DNA of 20,667 bases from Desulfonema limicola (GTDB lineage Bacteria > Desulfobacterota > Desulfobacteria > Desulfobacterales > Desulfosalsimonadaceae), in NCBI GenBank assembly GCA_020722245.1, contig DYLE01000019.1, positions 1 through 20,667 of the forward strand. The letters run 5' to 3'. The notes under the pieces were generated by a model that ran no database searches, was not told the DNA's origin, and saw nothing but the letters and a program-made list of their open reading frames with translations. The translations under genes were made by a program, and so were the position numbers. Positions 1-7,904 of this stretch are shown in pieces; within the stretch, counting starts at the first letter, position 1, and each line of letters opens with the position of its first letter.

Positions 1-445
1 TTCCGGCGACGGTCTCGTCCACATCCGTCAAGATGGTCCCCTGCAACAGAAACCTCGCCCCGCTTTGTCGAACGATCCGGCCGAACACCTGCCGGTAAAA
101 GGTCCGGGTAATGGCCTCGCGCTTTTCCTCCGGGTCCGTGATTCCCTTAAGTGCTGAAAAAAATTCATTCTGCGCATCCACCACCTCCACGGCCACGCCC
201 AGATTGCGAAAGAACCCCACCACCTGGGACGGTTCGCCCTCGCGCATCAGACCGTTGTCGATAAACACGGTTTTCAAACGCTCGTCAAGGGCGCGATGCC
301 CCAGCAGGGTCACCGTGGATGAATCCACACCGCCTGAAAGCGCATTGATGGCTGTTGCCGTTCCCACCGTGGATTTGATCTCCTGGATTTTTTCACTGAT
401 AAACAGATCGACGTTGAGGTCCGTCGCGGTGATTTCTTTAATCAT
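1..445 (-). CDS. Stand-alone GMP-synthase-type PP-loop ATP pyrophosphatase (ExsB/GuaA-C family), partial
   Basis: The 148 visible codons match the ATP-pyrophosphatase domain of GMP synthase. That domain adenylates a substrate (XMP in GuaA) so that ammonia can displace AMP. The PP-loop SGGVDSS lies at residues 37-43, followed by the family-typical VFIDNGLMREGE and, near the cut edge, QGTILTDVDET, which resembles QGTIYPDVIES of GuaA. The protein starts only about 35 residues before the PP-loop, so the N-terminal glutamine amidotransferase domain of bacterial GuaA is absent. Ammonia must therefore come from a separate subunit, or the substrate is different. The ATG start is backed by GGGAGG a few bases upstream. 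The 3' end is cut by the window edge. It is probably the last gene of a minus-strand group after the VOC and DUF2804 genes. The family is clear; the exact substrate is not. Confidence 0.8.
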   Translation of the reverse strand, partial: MIKEITATDLNVDLFISEKIQEIKSTVGTATAINALSGGVDSSTVTLLGHRALDERLKTVFIDNGLMREGEPSQVVGFFRNLGVAVEVVDAQNEFFSALKGITDPEEKREAITRTFYRQVFGRIVRQSGARFLLQGTILTDVDETVAG

Positions 446-535
446 TGAATGCCTCCCTTTTATGCCTGATCCCCTATTTTATGCCTTCACGCGCTGCGCT
501 TTTTCATTCATGAACGCCACGGTTAAAGACACCCC

Positions 536-1564
536 TTACCAGAGCGCCCGGTGAAACTCCGCAAACCCATAGATATCTTGAATTTCAAGGGGATCCCCCT
601 CAAGGGGGGTGAACCTTCCTTCAAATTTTCCGATCATCTGGTGAAAACTGGATTTGAGGATCAAGGCGTTTATTTTTTCGCTGCGTTCGCCCATGGGGAA
701 AAACCTCAGGTCCACCCGGCCATCCTCATCCCAGACATGCCACGGCCTATACAGGTTTTTAAAATCAAAATCATAGATCGTTCGTGAGACGCGCGTCCTT
801 TTCCCGTTGATCCAGAAAGCGTTTTCCGGGTAAAAGGACTCGTTGGTCAAGGCCGCGAAATTGGCCCCGACCCGGGTCTTGTGGTCTTTGGAAAGGATAC
901 CGCTTAAAGCCGCCCAGTACCAGTTTGTTTCCCTGCGCATGTATCCGCCGGACCAGTCGTAGAGCAGGGTTGTTTTGGCCATATCAAACCCCAGCTTTTT
1001 CTCTTTGAAAATGATTTCCAGGGACTGGGGGATGATGGCGGAACACTTTTCCGTAAAGGTCCAGCGGTAGGGCTCGGAAGGGTTCAGCACCCGAAGCGGG
1101 CTGTGGCTTTTCAGGCCGTAGGTGAACCGGCCTTTCAGCCGAAGCCGGCCTTCCATGTTCAGGTCAAGGTCAAGGCATCCGTTTTGGTGGGACTTGCTGA
1201 TCCGGCAGCTGCTTTTTCTGTTTTTAAACTGAATCGTGTACTCATCCGGGTCGGCCGGAAAGATGAATTTTTTTCCCGGCCTTAAGCCCTTGACGTCAAA
1301 CTCATAGATCAGGCCGTCGGTGTAATGAAAAAGATAGCCGAAGCAGTTGTAGAGGTATTCGAGGCCCACGGCGGCAAAGCACACCATGAATTCATCGGTC
1401 AGGACCCCCACAAAGTTAAACCGGTGGAACGCAAATTTTTTTCTAAGGCCTTTTATCTCTTTGCCGAAAAAATTGAGCAGCTTGTAGTCTTTATAATTGA
1501 ACGCCACCGGTTCATCAATGACCCCATAGTTTACCCTGTTGTCTGCTTCAATGATTTTATACAT
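536..1564 (-). CDS. DUF2804 family protein
   Basis: A 342-residue protein with the hallmarks of DUF2804, a family of about 330-350 residues with no established biochemical function. Recognisable pieces are the central YDWSGGYMRRETNWYWA segment, an FGIN-like FWINGKR region, and the conserved tail in which an aromatic-rich IYDFDF segment is followed by RPWHVWDEDGRVDLRFFP. There is no signal peptide and no membrane segment. I chose the internal ATG at 1564 (MYKII...) over the upstream GTG at 1573 because GGGGTGA sits 5 nt before it. It starts 35 nt after the VOC gene stop and ends about 90 nt before the PP-loop ATPase gene, so the three are probably co-transcribed. The function is unknown. The abundance of Trp/Tyr and beta-rich composition suggest a lipocalin-like or beta-barrel fold, which is only a guess. 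Confidence 0.8.
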   Translation of the reverse strand: MYKIIEADNRVNYGVIDEPVAFNYKDYKLLNFFGKEIKGLRKKFAFHRFNFVGVLTDEFMVCFAAVGLEYLYNCFGYLFHYTDGLIYEFDVKGLRPGKKFIFPADPDEYTIQFKNRKSSCRISKSHQNGCLDLDLNMEGRLRLKGRFTYGLKSHSPLRVLNPSEPYRWTFTEKCSAIIPQSLEIIFKEKKLGFDMAKTTLLYDWSGGYMRRETNWYWAALSGILSKDHKTRVGANFAALTNESFYPENAFWINGKRTRVSRTIYDFDFKNLYRPWHVWDEDGRVDLRFFPMGERSEKINALILKSSFHQMIGKFEGRFTPLEGDPLEIQDIYGFAEFHRALW

Positions 1565-1599
1565 TCCTTTCACCCCAAAAAATATTTTTGGTTTTCAAA

Positions 1600-1989
1600 T
1601 CAAAACCCCAATCCCGGCCGGGGGATGGGAGGGTCTGCGGCCTGCCAGAACTCCATGCGATGGCCTTCGGGATCAAACAGGTAAAACACCCGAGCGTTCC
1701 ATGCATGATTCCGAATGGGCGTGGGCGAAAGCCCCGCGTTTACCGTAGCCTTAAAGGCCGTATCAATATCCTCCACCTCCAGGGCCAGGGTGACGCCAAG
1801 CCCTTTGCCGGTTTTAACAGACGCCCGGCGTTCATCGGCAACGCTCAGGCGGGCGCCGTCGTTTAACAAAAACTCCACAAACCACTCGGCGCTAAAACGC
1901 ACCGGCAGGCCCAGCCCGTCCTTGAAAAACCCGACGGTCTGCGCCCAGTTTGCGCAGTATAAAATAATGTTGGCGGTTTTAAATCGCAG
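1600..1989 (-). CDS. VOC/glyoxalase-family protein, apparent CTG start
   Basis: A single vicinal-oxygen-chelate module of about 129 residues. The first beta-alpha-beta unit reads KTANIILYCANWAQTVGFFKDGLGLP. The second contains VEDIDTAFKATVNAGLSP and the diagnostic end DPEGHRMEFWQ, whose Glu is normally the last metal ligand. The first in-frame GTG (1902) would remove the whole first strand and helix. The frame stays open upstream to a TGA near 2050 but contains no ATG, GTG or TTG before 1902. The codon that fits both homology and ribosome binding is CTG at 1989-1987: AGGGGTGA lies 7 nt upstream at 2004-1997. Family members act as dioxygenases, isomerases or antibiotic-binding proteins, and the substrate cannot be told here. 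It is first in the minus-strand group that continues with DUF2804. Confidence 0.75.
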   Translation of the reverse strand: MRFKTANIILYCANWAQTVGFFKDGLGLPVRFSAEWFVEFLLNDGARLSVADERRASVKTGKGLGVTLALEVEDIDTAFKATVNAGLSPTPIRNHAWNARVFYLFDPEGHRMEFWQAADPPIPRPGLGF

Positions 1990-2151
1990 ACGCCGATCAC
2001 CCCTTTGAAAACTCAGGAAACGAGCAGTCCCGGCTTTTTCAGGATTTACGTATCATCATACCCCCATTTTAAATCCAATAAAACAGGTAATTCAAAACCC
2101 TTTGCAGTGCCCTTTGAACCGATGCACATTTTTTTCAAACATCCATGGCTT

Positions 2152-2166
2152 CTGAAAAATTTTCAG
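2152..2166. promoter_or_regulatory. Perfect 15-bp palindrome upstream of the fur-feoA fusion
   Basis: CTGAAAA-A-TTTTCAG is a perfect odd-centred inverted repeat ending 7 bp before the -35 hexamer of the putative iron-locus promoter. It does not match the classical 19-bp Fur box, but its position suits an operator for the adjacent regulator. The regulatory role is inferred from position and symmetry only. Confidence 0.3.
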
Positions 2167-2173
2167 GGTGTTG

Positions 2174-2203
2174 TTGACACGGCATGATACCTGTATTAAT
2201 AAA
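2174..2203 (+). promoter_or_regulatory. Putative sigma70-type promoter of the feo locus
   Basis: A consensus -35 TTGACA lies at 2174-2179. The -10 is less sharp: the AT-rich stretch TATTAATAA (2194-2202) offers hexamers at 14-17 bp spacing. It lies 30-60 bp upstream of the ATG at 2234. The AT-rich, partly symmetric AATAAAATTTATTTT segment just downstream could be a metal-regulator site, but no clear Fur box is visible. Confidence 0.45.
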
Positions 2204-2233
2204 ATTTATTTTAAATGCAAAAAGAGGCAATGG

Positions 2234-2935
2234 ATGGAACAGATGCCGGAGCTACATGCGTATGAACGACGACAGTTTGAGCGGCTTTTCAAACAGGAAA
2301 AAATAGACCGGTTTGATGACCGGTTGAAGGTGCTGGAGCGGTTTCTGCAGGTCGAGCAGCATGTCACGGCCGAGGAACTGACCGGGATGCTGAAAACCGG
2401 CGGCGTGTCGTTTTCCAGGGAGTTTGTGGAAGAGACCCTTGAGATGATGTGCCGATTCGGGTTTGCCCAGAAAAATCGTTTTCTAAACGGCATCTTTCGG
2501 TATGAGCACCGGCACCTGGGGCAGCATCACGACCACATGATCTGCACCAAATGCGGAAAGGTCATTGAGTTCAAAAACGACCAGATGGAGCACCTTCAGC
2601 GCCAGATCGTTTCAAGCCACGGGTTTTACATGCTGCAGCATCGCATGGAAATCTACGGGCTCTGCAGCGATTGCCTCAAATCCCGGGAAAGGCATATCCC
2701 CCTGGTCCTGGCAAAACAGGGGGAGCGCGTTCTGGTTGAGGATTTCATCGGGGGGAACAAGGCGCGCCTTCGGTTGGAGAGCATGGGGATTCGAATGGGC
2801 GACGAAATCGAGGTGATCACCAACTACGGCCAGGGGCAGCTGGTGATTGCGGTGGGTTTCCAGCGGTATGTCCTCGGCCAGGGCATGGCCCAGAAAATCA
2901 TCGTTCAGCCGGTGCGGGGAGTGGAAAGAACCTGA
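2234..2935 (+). CDS. Fur-family metalloregulator fused to a C-terminal FeoA domain
   Basis: A 233-residue protein, far longer than the usual Fur of about 140-150. Residues about 10-85 form the winged-helix DNA-binding part, including an FSREFVEETLEMM recognition-helix region. Residues about 86-150 form the dimerisation/metal part, with H92, H94 and the HHDH motif at 98-101, plus structural zinc pairs C104/C107 and C144/C147. Residues about 155-226 are an extra module (LVEDFIGGNKARLRLESMGI, then RYVLGQGMAQKIIV) that reads as a FeoA/SH3-like domain. I chose ATG 2234 because AGAGG lies 6 nt upstream; an upstream in-frame GTG (2168) would overlap the promoter. The locus continues with free feoA 29 nt later and then feoB, so the likely role is Fe(II)-responsive repression of ferrous iron uptake. 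DtxR/IdeR regulators also carry a C-terminal FeoA-like domain; the arrangement on a Fur scaffold is unusual. Confidence 0.85.
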   Translation: MEQMPELHAYERRQFERLFKQEKIDRFDDRLKVLERFLQVEQHVTAEELTGMLKTGGVSFSREFVEETLEMMCRFGFAQKNRFLNGIFRYEHRHLGQHHDHMICTKCGKVIEFKNDQMEHLQRQIVSSHGFYMLQHRMEIYGLCSDCLKSRERHIPLVLAKQGERVLVEDFIGGNKARLRLESMGIRMGDEIEVITNYGQGQLVIAVGFQRYVLGQGMAQKIIVQPVRGVERT

Positions 2936-2964
2936 CCGGGGATTTTTGCGGAGGGCATCGATTC

Positions 2965-3186
2965 ATGCGGTTGAGTCAAATGAGGGAGGGACAAACCGGC
3001 CGAATCCAGAGGATCGGCGGAAACAGCAGGCTGCGGCGGCGGATGCTGGAGATGGGGCTCACCCCGGGGAGCGAGGTCCACATTGAAAAATACGCGCCGC
3101 TAAGAGACCCCATGGAGCTTGTGATTCGGGGCTTCCATGTATCGCTTCGCGTGGAGGAGGCCGCCGAAATTGAGATGGAACCGTAA
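2965..3186 (+). CDS. feoA: Ferrous iron transport protein A
   Basis: A 73-residue free-standing FeoA with the SH3-like fold signature: MREGQTGRI at the start, RRRMLEMGLTPGSEV in the middle, and a closing ELVIRGFHVSLRVEEAAEIE segment. FeoA is a small cytosolic partner that supports FeoB-dependent Fe(II) uptake. The start ATG is preceded by GCGGAGG about 10 nt upstream. It ends 17 nt before feoB and the two are clearly co-transcribed. It is a second FeoA module in this operon, since one is already fused to the upstream regulator. The two share the RLESMG/RMLEMG-type turn but are otherwise divergent. Confidence 0.93.
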   Translation: MRLSQMREGQTGRIQRIGGNSRLRRRMLEMGLTPGSEVHIEKYAPLRDPMELVIRGFHVSLRVEEAAEIEMEP

Positions 3187-3203
3187 TAAAAAAGGGGAGG
3201 AGG

Positions 3204-5384
3204 ATGCCGCAGCCCCTTATCAGAATCGCCCTGACCGGCAACCCGAATTCAGGAAAGACCACCATCTTCAACCAGCTGACCGGAACCCGCCAGAAGGTCG
3301 GCAACTGGCCGGGCGTCACCGTTGAAAAAAAAGAAGGGGAGATCTTTAAGCTCGGGTACCACATTCAGATCATCGATCTGCCCGGCACCTACAGCCTCAC
3401 CCCGTTTTCCACCGAAGAAATCATCGCCCGGAATTTTATTCTCGACGAAAACCCCGACGTGGTCATCGACATCATCGATGCCTCCAACCTGGAGCGGAAC
3501 CTCTACCTGGCCAACCAGCTCCGGGAGCTGGATTGCAAGGTGATCTTTGCCTTAAACATGGCGGATGTCGCCAAGTCCCGCGGGTATAAAATCGACGCAA
3601 AAAAGCTCTCCCAGCTCCTCGGGGTACCCGTGGTGTTTACCGTGGGCAATAAAGGGCAGGGCATGACGGAGCTTTTGGAAACCGCCGTCGAGGTCGCCCA
3701 GAAGCCACTGTCCATACCCGAAGAAAGGCGGGTCCGCTACAGCAAGGACATCGAATCCGCCATCTCGGAGCTGAGGGAGTTTATTCGAAGCCAGGGGGAC
3801 GTCCCGCTTCCCTACAACCAGCGCTGGACCGCCATCAAGCTGCTTGAGGATGACCGCATCGTCAAAGACCGGATCAAAGAGGCCACAGGCGGGAAAAGCC
3901 GGGAGATCTTAAACAAGACGGAAGACCTGCGCCGGCGGCTGATGAGCCGGTTTGACGATGAGCCCGAAATCATCATGACCGATGAGCGCTACGGGTTTAT
4001 CGCCGGCATCATCAAGGAGGTGATGTCCACCTCCACCTTCCAGCGGATTGACATGTCCCGGAATATCGATCTGGTCCTCACCAACAGGTTTCTGGGGTTT
4101 CCGATCTTTATCTTTTTTATCTGGGCCATGTTTCAGATCACCTTTTCCCTGGGCGCCTACCCCATGGAATGGATCGACGCCGGCGTGGTGGGGCTCTCCA
4201 CCCTCCTTGACACCCTCCTTCCCTCGGGAATGCTCGAGGATTTTATATTAGACGGGGTGATCGCCGGGGTGGGGAGCGTGATTGTGTTTCTGCCGAACAT
4301 CCTGCTGCTGTTTTTCTGCATCGCTCTGTTTGAAGACACCGGGTATATGGCGCGGGCCGCGTTTCTCATGGACCGGATCATGCACCTGATCGGCCTTCAC
4401 GGCAAATCGTTTATCCCCATGCTGATGGGTTTCGGCTGCAGCGTTCCCGCGATCATGGCCACCCGGACCCTGGAGAGCCGAAAGGACCGCATTCTAACCA
4501 TCCTGATCACGCCGTTTATGTCCTGCTCCGCCCGGCTGCCGGTGTATATTGTTCTGGCCGGAACCTTTTTCGCCGCAAACGCCGGCACCGTGATTTTTGC
4601 CGTCTATCTTTTCGGCGTGGTCGTTTCCATCCTCAGCGGCCGTCTCTTTCGGACCGTCCTGTTAAGAGGGGAGGATGCCCCGTTTGTGATGGAGCTCCCC
4701 CCCTATCGCATGCCCATGATTCGAAGCCTGCTGATTCACATGTGGGACCGGAGCAAACTGTTTTTAAAAAAAATGGGGGGGATCATCCTGGCCGGCTCGA
4801 TCCTGGTCTGGGCGCTTTCGAGCTTTCCGAAGGAAAGCAGGTATTCGCCGGTTTACGAAGCTCAAATCGCGCGCATCACCGGCGCTTATGCCGCGCGGAT
4901 TCAGACCGCGGATCCGCCTGAGGCCGAGCGCCTCAAGCTTGAACAGGAGGAGCTGATACAAAAGCTTTCCCTGGCAAAGGAGGCAAAGCGGGCTGAAAAC
5001 TCCTATATCGGCCGGATCGGAAAAGTGATCGAACCGGTTTTTCAGCCCATCGGCATTGACTGGCGAGGCAGCGTGGCGCTGCTTACCGGGTTTGTGGCCA
5101 AGGAAATCGTGGTCAGCACCCTGGGGGTGCTGTATGTGGCCGAGGGGGATGCCGAGTCCGAGGCCTTGCGGCATGCCCTCAAGCGGTCCGGCATAACCCC
5201 CCTTTCCGCGTTGTCCATGATGATCTTTGTGCTGCTCTACATTCCCTGCCTGGCCACCGTCAGCGCCATCGCCCGGGAGACCGGTTCTGCACGATGGGCC
5301 GTGTTCAATATCGGTTATACCACCGCCGTGGCCTGGGGGATGGCCTTTATCATTTATCAGGGGGGTAGGATCCTGGGTTTTTGA
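3204..5384 (+). CDS. feoB: Ferrous iron transporter FeoB
   Basis: A 726-residue inner-membrane Fe(II) transporter with an N-terminal G domain. G1 is GNPNSGKTT (12-20), G2 is in GVTVE (37-41), G3 is DLPG (58-61) and G4 is NMAD (118-121). A helical GDI-like spacer runs to about residue 290. The membrane region holds both Gate motifs, GFGCSVPAIMATRT from 409 and ITPFMSCSARLPVY around 435-448, which contain the conserved cysteines. Near residues 540-605 a charged cytoplasmic insert (EAERLKLEQEELIQKLSLAK) precedes the last core helices, where FVAKEIVVSTLGVLY is conserved. The length is typical and no lesion is visible. AAGGGGAGG precedes the ATG at short spacing. No feoC-like gene follows. Expression is probably iron-repressed through the fused regulator upstream, which is inference. 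Confidence 0.97.
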   Translation: MPQPLIRIALTGNPNSGKTTIFNQLTGTRQKVGNWPGVTVEKKEGEIFKLGYHIQIIDLPGTYSLTPFSTEEIIARNFILDENPDVVIDIIDASNLERNLYLANQLRELDCKVIFALNMADVAKSRGYKIDAKKLSQLLGVPVVFTVGNKGQGMTELLETAVEVAQKPLSIPEERRVRYSKDIESAISELREFIRSQGDVPLPYNQRWTAIKLLEDDRIVKDRIKEATGGKSREILNKTEDLRRRLMSRFDDEPEIIMTDERYGFIAGIIKEVMSTSTFQRIDMSRNIDLVLTNRFLGFPIFIFFIWAMFQITFSLGAYPMEWIDAGVVGLSTLLDTLLPSGMLEDFILDGVIAGVGSVIVFLPNILLLFFCIALFEDTGYMARAAFLMDRIMHLIGLHGKSFIPMLMGFGCSVPAIMATRTLESRKDRILTILITPFMSCSARLPVYIVLAGTFFAANAGTVIFAVYLFGVVVSILSGRLFRTVLLRGEDAPFVMELPPYRMPMIRSLLIHMWDRSKLFLKKMGGIILAGSILVWALSSFPKESRYSPVYEAQIARITGAYAARIQTADPPEAERLKLEQEELIQKLSLAKEAKRAENSYIGRIGKVIEPVFQPIGIDWRGSVALLTGFVAKEIVVSTLGVLYVAEGDAESEALRHALKRSGITPLSALSMMIFVLLYIPCLATVSAIARETGSARWAVFNIGYTTAVAWGMAFIIYQGGRILGF

Positions 5385-5566
5385 AAAACCGCATGAGCGA
5401 ACCCGTCTTTTTATTTGACCAGACCGGGCAGATTCAATAGAATACACTCCATCTTAAATTGAAAAGATATGCTTTGAAGACGCGGGCCCATGCAGATTTT
5501 CGTGAATTCAGAGAGGTTAAGGACATTCACGCGGCCGCCTTAAAAAAATGACAGGATGCTACGCCC

Positions 5567-6772
5567 ATGCAGCTTGCCCGGGACACCCTCGCTTCGATCC
5601 TACGGCGGATCGAGGAGGTCAACCACTTTAACGACATCGACACCATCCTGGATAAAATTTTGTATGAAGCCCGGCAGATCTCCCATGCCGACGCCGGCTC
5701 CATCTTTGTCATCGAGGATCAGTCCCTGCGTTTCGGGTATGTCCACAATGAAACCCTTTTCAAGGAAAATGAAGCCAATGAGGAGATCTATGCGAATTTT
5801 TCGCTTCCTATAGATGATCACTCCCTTGTGGGGTATGCGGCGTCCAAGGGGCAGACCCTTGTGATCGACGATGCCTATCGCATTCCGGCGGATCGTCCGT
5901 ACATGTTCAACCCGGATTATGACAAAAAATCCGGCTACACCACCCGATCCATTCTCACCATTCCTTTAAAGACCTTTCATGACCGGCTGGTGGGGGTCAT
6001 GCAGCTGATCAACGCAAAGGATGAGAAGGGACGGATCGTTCCCTTCTCCCCCGAGAGCCGGGAGCTTGTTCCCTTGTTTGCCAACACTGCCGCCGTAGCC
6101 ATTGACCGGGGCGTCATGAACCGGGAACTGATCCTTCGCATGGTCAAGATGGCTGAGCTAAGAGACGTCAATGAAACCGGCCCTCATGTTCAGCGGGTGG
6201 GTGCCTACGCCGCGGAGATTTACCAGCAATGGGCCATAGGCCGCAGGGTGGAGCGGCAGGAGATGAAGCGGCAAAAGGACCTGATTCGGCTCGCCGCCAT
6301 GCTTCACGATGTGGGCAAGGTGGGGATTCCGGATAAAATTTTAAAAAAGCCCGGTAAGCTGGCCGCTTCCGAGTATGATGTCATCAAATGGCATACGGTA
6401 TACGGCGGCCGGCTTTTTGCCAATCAGACCTCGGGTCTGGACCGCATGAGCATGGAGATCGCGCTCAACCACCACGAACGGTGGTCGGGAGGCGGATACC
6501 CCGGTAAAATCAAGAATATTATGAGTCCCCGGGTGAAGATGGGGATACCCAAGCGTTTCGAGGAAATCCCGTTGAGCGCCCGTATTGTGGCCCTGGCGGA
6601 TGTGTTCGACGCCCTGTCCTCGACCCGTTCGTACAAACCGCCGTGGACGGATGAGAGGGTGTTTGAAACCATTCGGTCGGATTCCGGAAGGCAGTTCGAT
6701 CCGGAGGTGGTTGCTGCATTTTTTCAAATTATTCCAGTGATCAAAGCGATTCGGGAGAGATTCCCGGGATAA
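5567..6772 (+). CDS. GAF domain + HD-GYP protein (putative cyclic-di-GMP phosphodiesterase)
   Basis: A 401-residue cytosolic protein. Residues about 20-180 form a GAF sensor domain (AGSIFVIED, then SILTIPL and LVGVMQLINAKDE). Residues about 190-395 form an HD-GYP domain: conserved H207 in ETGPHVQRV, the HD dyad H247/D248 in AAMLHDVGKVGIPD, the HHE triplet at 302-304, GYP at 310-312, and ARIVALADVFDALSS near 338-352. All hallmark HD-GYP residues are present, so c-di-GMP hydrolysis is likely. About 20 extra residues lie between GYP and the ADVFDAL helix. No transmembrane segment or receiver domain is seen; the ligand of the GAF domain is unknown. AGGA lies 10 nt before the ATG. The 182-bp gap after feoB holds no gene, so linkage to feoB is uncertain. 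The next gene also encodes an HD-domain protein. Confidence 0.9.
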   Translation: MQLARDTLASILRRIEEVNHFNDIDTILDKILYEARQISHADAGSIFVIEDQSLRFGYVHNETLFKENEANEEIYANFSLPIDDHSLVGYAASKGQTLVIDDAYRIPADRPYMFNPDYDKKSGYTTRSILTIPLKTFHDRLVGVMQLINAKDEKGRIVPFSPESRELVPLFANTAAVAIDRGVMNRELILRMVKMAELRDVNETGPHVQRVGAYAAEIYQQWAIGRRVERQEMKRQKDLIRLAAMLHDVGKVGIPDKILKKPGKLAASEYDVIKWHTVYGGRLFANQTSGLDRMSMEIALNHHERWSGGGYPGKIKNIMSPRVKMGIPKRFEEIPLSARIVALADVFDALSSTRSYKPPWTDERVFETIRSDSGRQFDPEVVAAFFQIIPVIKAIRERFPG

Positions 6773-6836
6773 TCTCTATCCCTTGTCCCAAACCATCGCC
6801 CGGCGATGGCAGCAGGCCGGGCGGATCGGAGGATGG

Positions 6837-7745
6837 ATGAAGAAAAAGGAAGCCCGGCTTTATGATCTGATCGACAGTCAGGACCCACAGGAGATCTTAA
6901 AGGAGATCCTGTATATCGTTTCCCTTCTCAAAGCCGACAGCACAGCAGAGCATATCCGTTCGGTGTATGCGGATATTATTCTTCTGTTCAACGGCGAATA
7001 CCCCGGGTACCGCGCCTCCAACACAAAGTACCACAACCTCGAACACACCATTATGGTGACCCTGGCGACGGCCAGGCTGATCCATGGCTGCGTCATGGGC
7101 GGGTTTCGGTTTGATTCACAGAGCATTATGCTTGGGATTATCGCCGGGCTGTATCATGATTCCGGGTTGATTCAGACGAAACACGACCAGCAGGGAACCG
7201 GGGCCAAGTACACCATCGGCCATGAAAAACGAAGCGTGGAGTTTATGAAAAAAAACCTGGCCCAAAAAAATTTTTCAAAGACTCAGATGAAGGACTGCGA
7301 GCACCTGATCAAATGCACCAACCTGAGCATTGATGTTCGCAAAATCCCTTTTTGTTCCAAGGAACTAGAGACCGTGGGCAAAATCGTGGGGTCCGCCGAC
7401 CTTTTAGGACAGATGGCGGACCGACGCTACCTGGAGAAGCTGGTTCTGCTGTTTAAGGAGTTTCAGGAGGCCGGTATACCGGATTTTGATTCCGAGGAGC
7501 AGCTGCTTGAAAAAACCGAAGGGTTCTACAAAAATGTGGCCCGCAAACGTCTGGAACAGGATCTGGATAACGTATCGGCATATATGCGGTATCATTTTAA
7601 GCATCGATGGGGTATTGATCGCGATCTGTATGCCGAGTCTGTTAAAAGCACCCTAAAGTACCTCAAATCGATTTTAAGCGATGGGAAAAAAGGCAAATTG
7701 TTCTATGAAAAATACCTTAAACGGGGGGTTTCCCCCGCCCCATAG
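6837..7745 (+). CDS. HD-domain phosphohydrolase (PDE-like)
   Basis: A 302-residue soluble protein. YHNLEH (residues 65-70) and GLYHDSG (104-110) form the metal-binding core typical of HD hydrolases. The YHN..H spacing resembles class I cyclic-nucleotide phosphodiesterases. Further conserved acidic positions are in GSADLLGQMADRRYL. The C-terminal third is helical and charged and has no second domain I recognise. I chose ATG 6837, which has GGAGG 4 nt upstream, over a TTG at 6783 that has no ribosome site and would add 18 non-conserved residues. It follows the GAF-HD-GYP gene by about 64 nt on the same strand, so they may be co-transcribed as a nucleotide-signalling pair. The substrate (cyclic nucleotide, ppGpp-like or other) cannot be read from the sequence. 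Confidence 0.75.
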   Translation: MKKKEARLYDLIDSQDPQEILKEILYIVSLLKADSTAEHIRSVYADIILLFNGEYPGYRASNTKYHNLEHTIMVTLATARLIHGCVMGGFRFDSQSIMLGIIAGLYHDSGLIQTKHDQQGTGAKYTIGHEKRSVEFMKKNLAQKNFSKTQMKDCEHLIKCTNLSIDVRKIPFCSKELETVGKIVGSADLLGQMADRRYLEKLVLLFKEFQEAGIPDFDSEEQLLEKTEGFYKNVARKRLEQDLDNVSAYMRYHFKHRWGIDRDLYAESVKSTLKYLKSILSDGKKGKLFYEKYLKRGVSPAP

Positions 7746-7762
7746 GGTCAAGGTTTTTTTTT
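7722..7762 (+). terminator. Weak terminator-like hairpin and T-run after the HD gene
   Basis: A GC stem CGGGGG/CCCCCG with a GTTT loop (7722-7737) overlaps the last codons of the HD gene. A run of nine T residues follows at 7754-7762. The 16-nt gap between stem and T-run is too long for a standard intrinsic terminator, so this is tentative. Confidence 0.3.
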
Positions 7763-7846
7763 AAATTCTGACCGTATAAAAACGATGAAGAAAAATAAGT
7801 ATTATCAATTTAGATAGTTAGGAAATAAGATCAGAGAAAAATACTA

Positions 7847-7875
7847 TTGACCTGCAAATTTTAATTTTGTTATAG
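7847..7875 (+). promoter_or_regulatory. Promoter of the tRNA-Ser pair
   Basis: TTGACC (7847-7852) and TTATAG (7870-7875) are separated by exactly 17 bp in an AT-rich stretch, about 30 bp upstream of the first tRNA. Spacing and position fit a sigma70-type promoter driving both tRNA genes. Confidence 0.6.
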
Positions 7876-7904
7876 GATGAGTTCATGTATGGGAGGGAAG
7901 GCCC

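Noticed and set aside
5393..5440. 15-codon frame after feoB (MSEPVFLFDQTGQIQ), possible small feo accessory protein
   Set aside because: It lacks the cysteines or winged-helix pattern of FeoC or other feo accessory proteins and has no ribosome site of its own.
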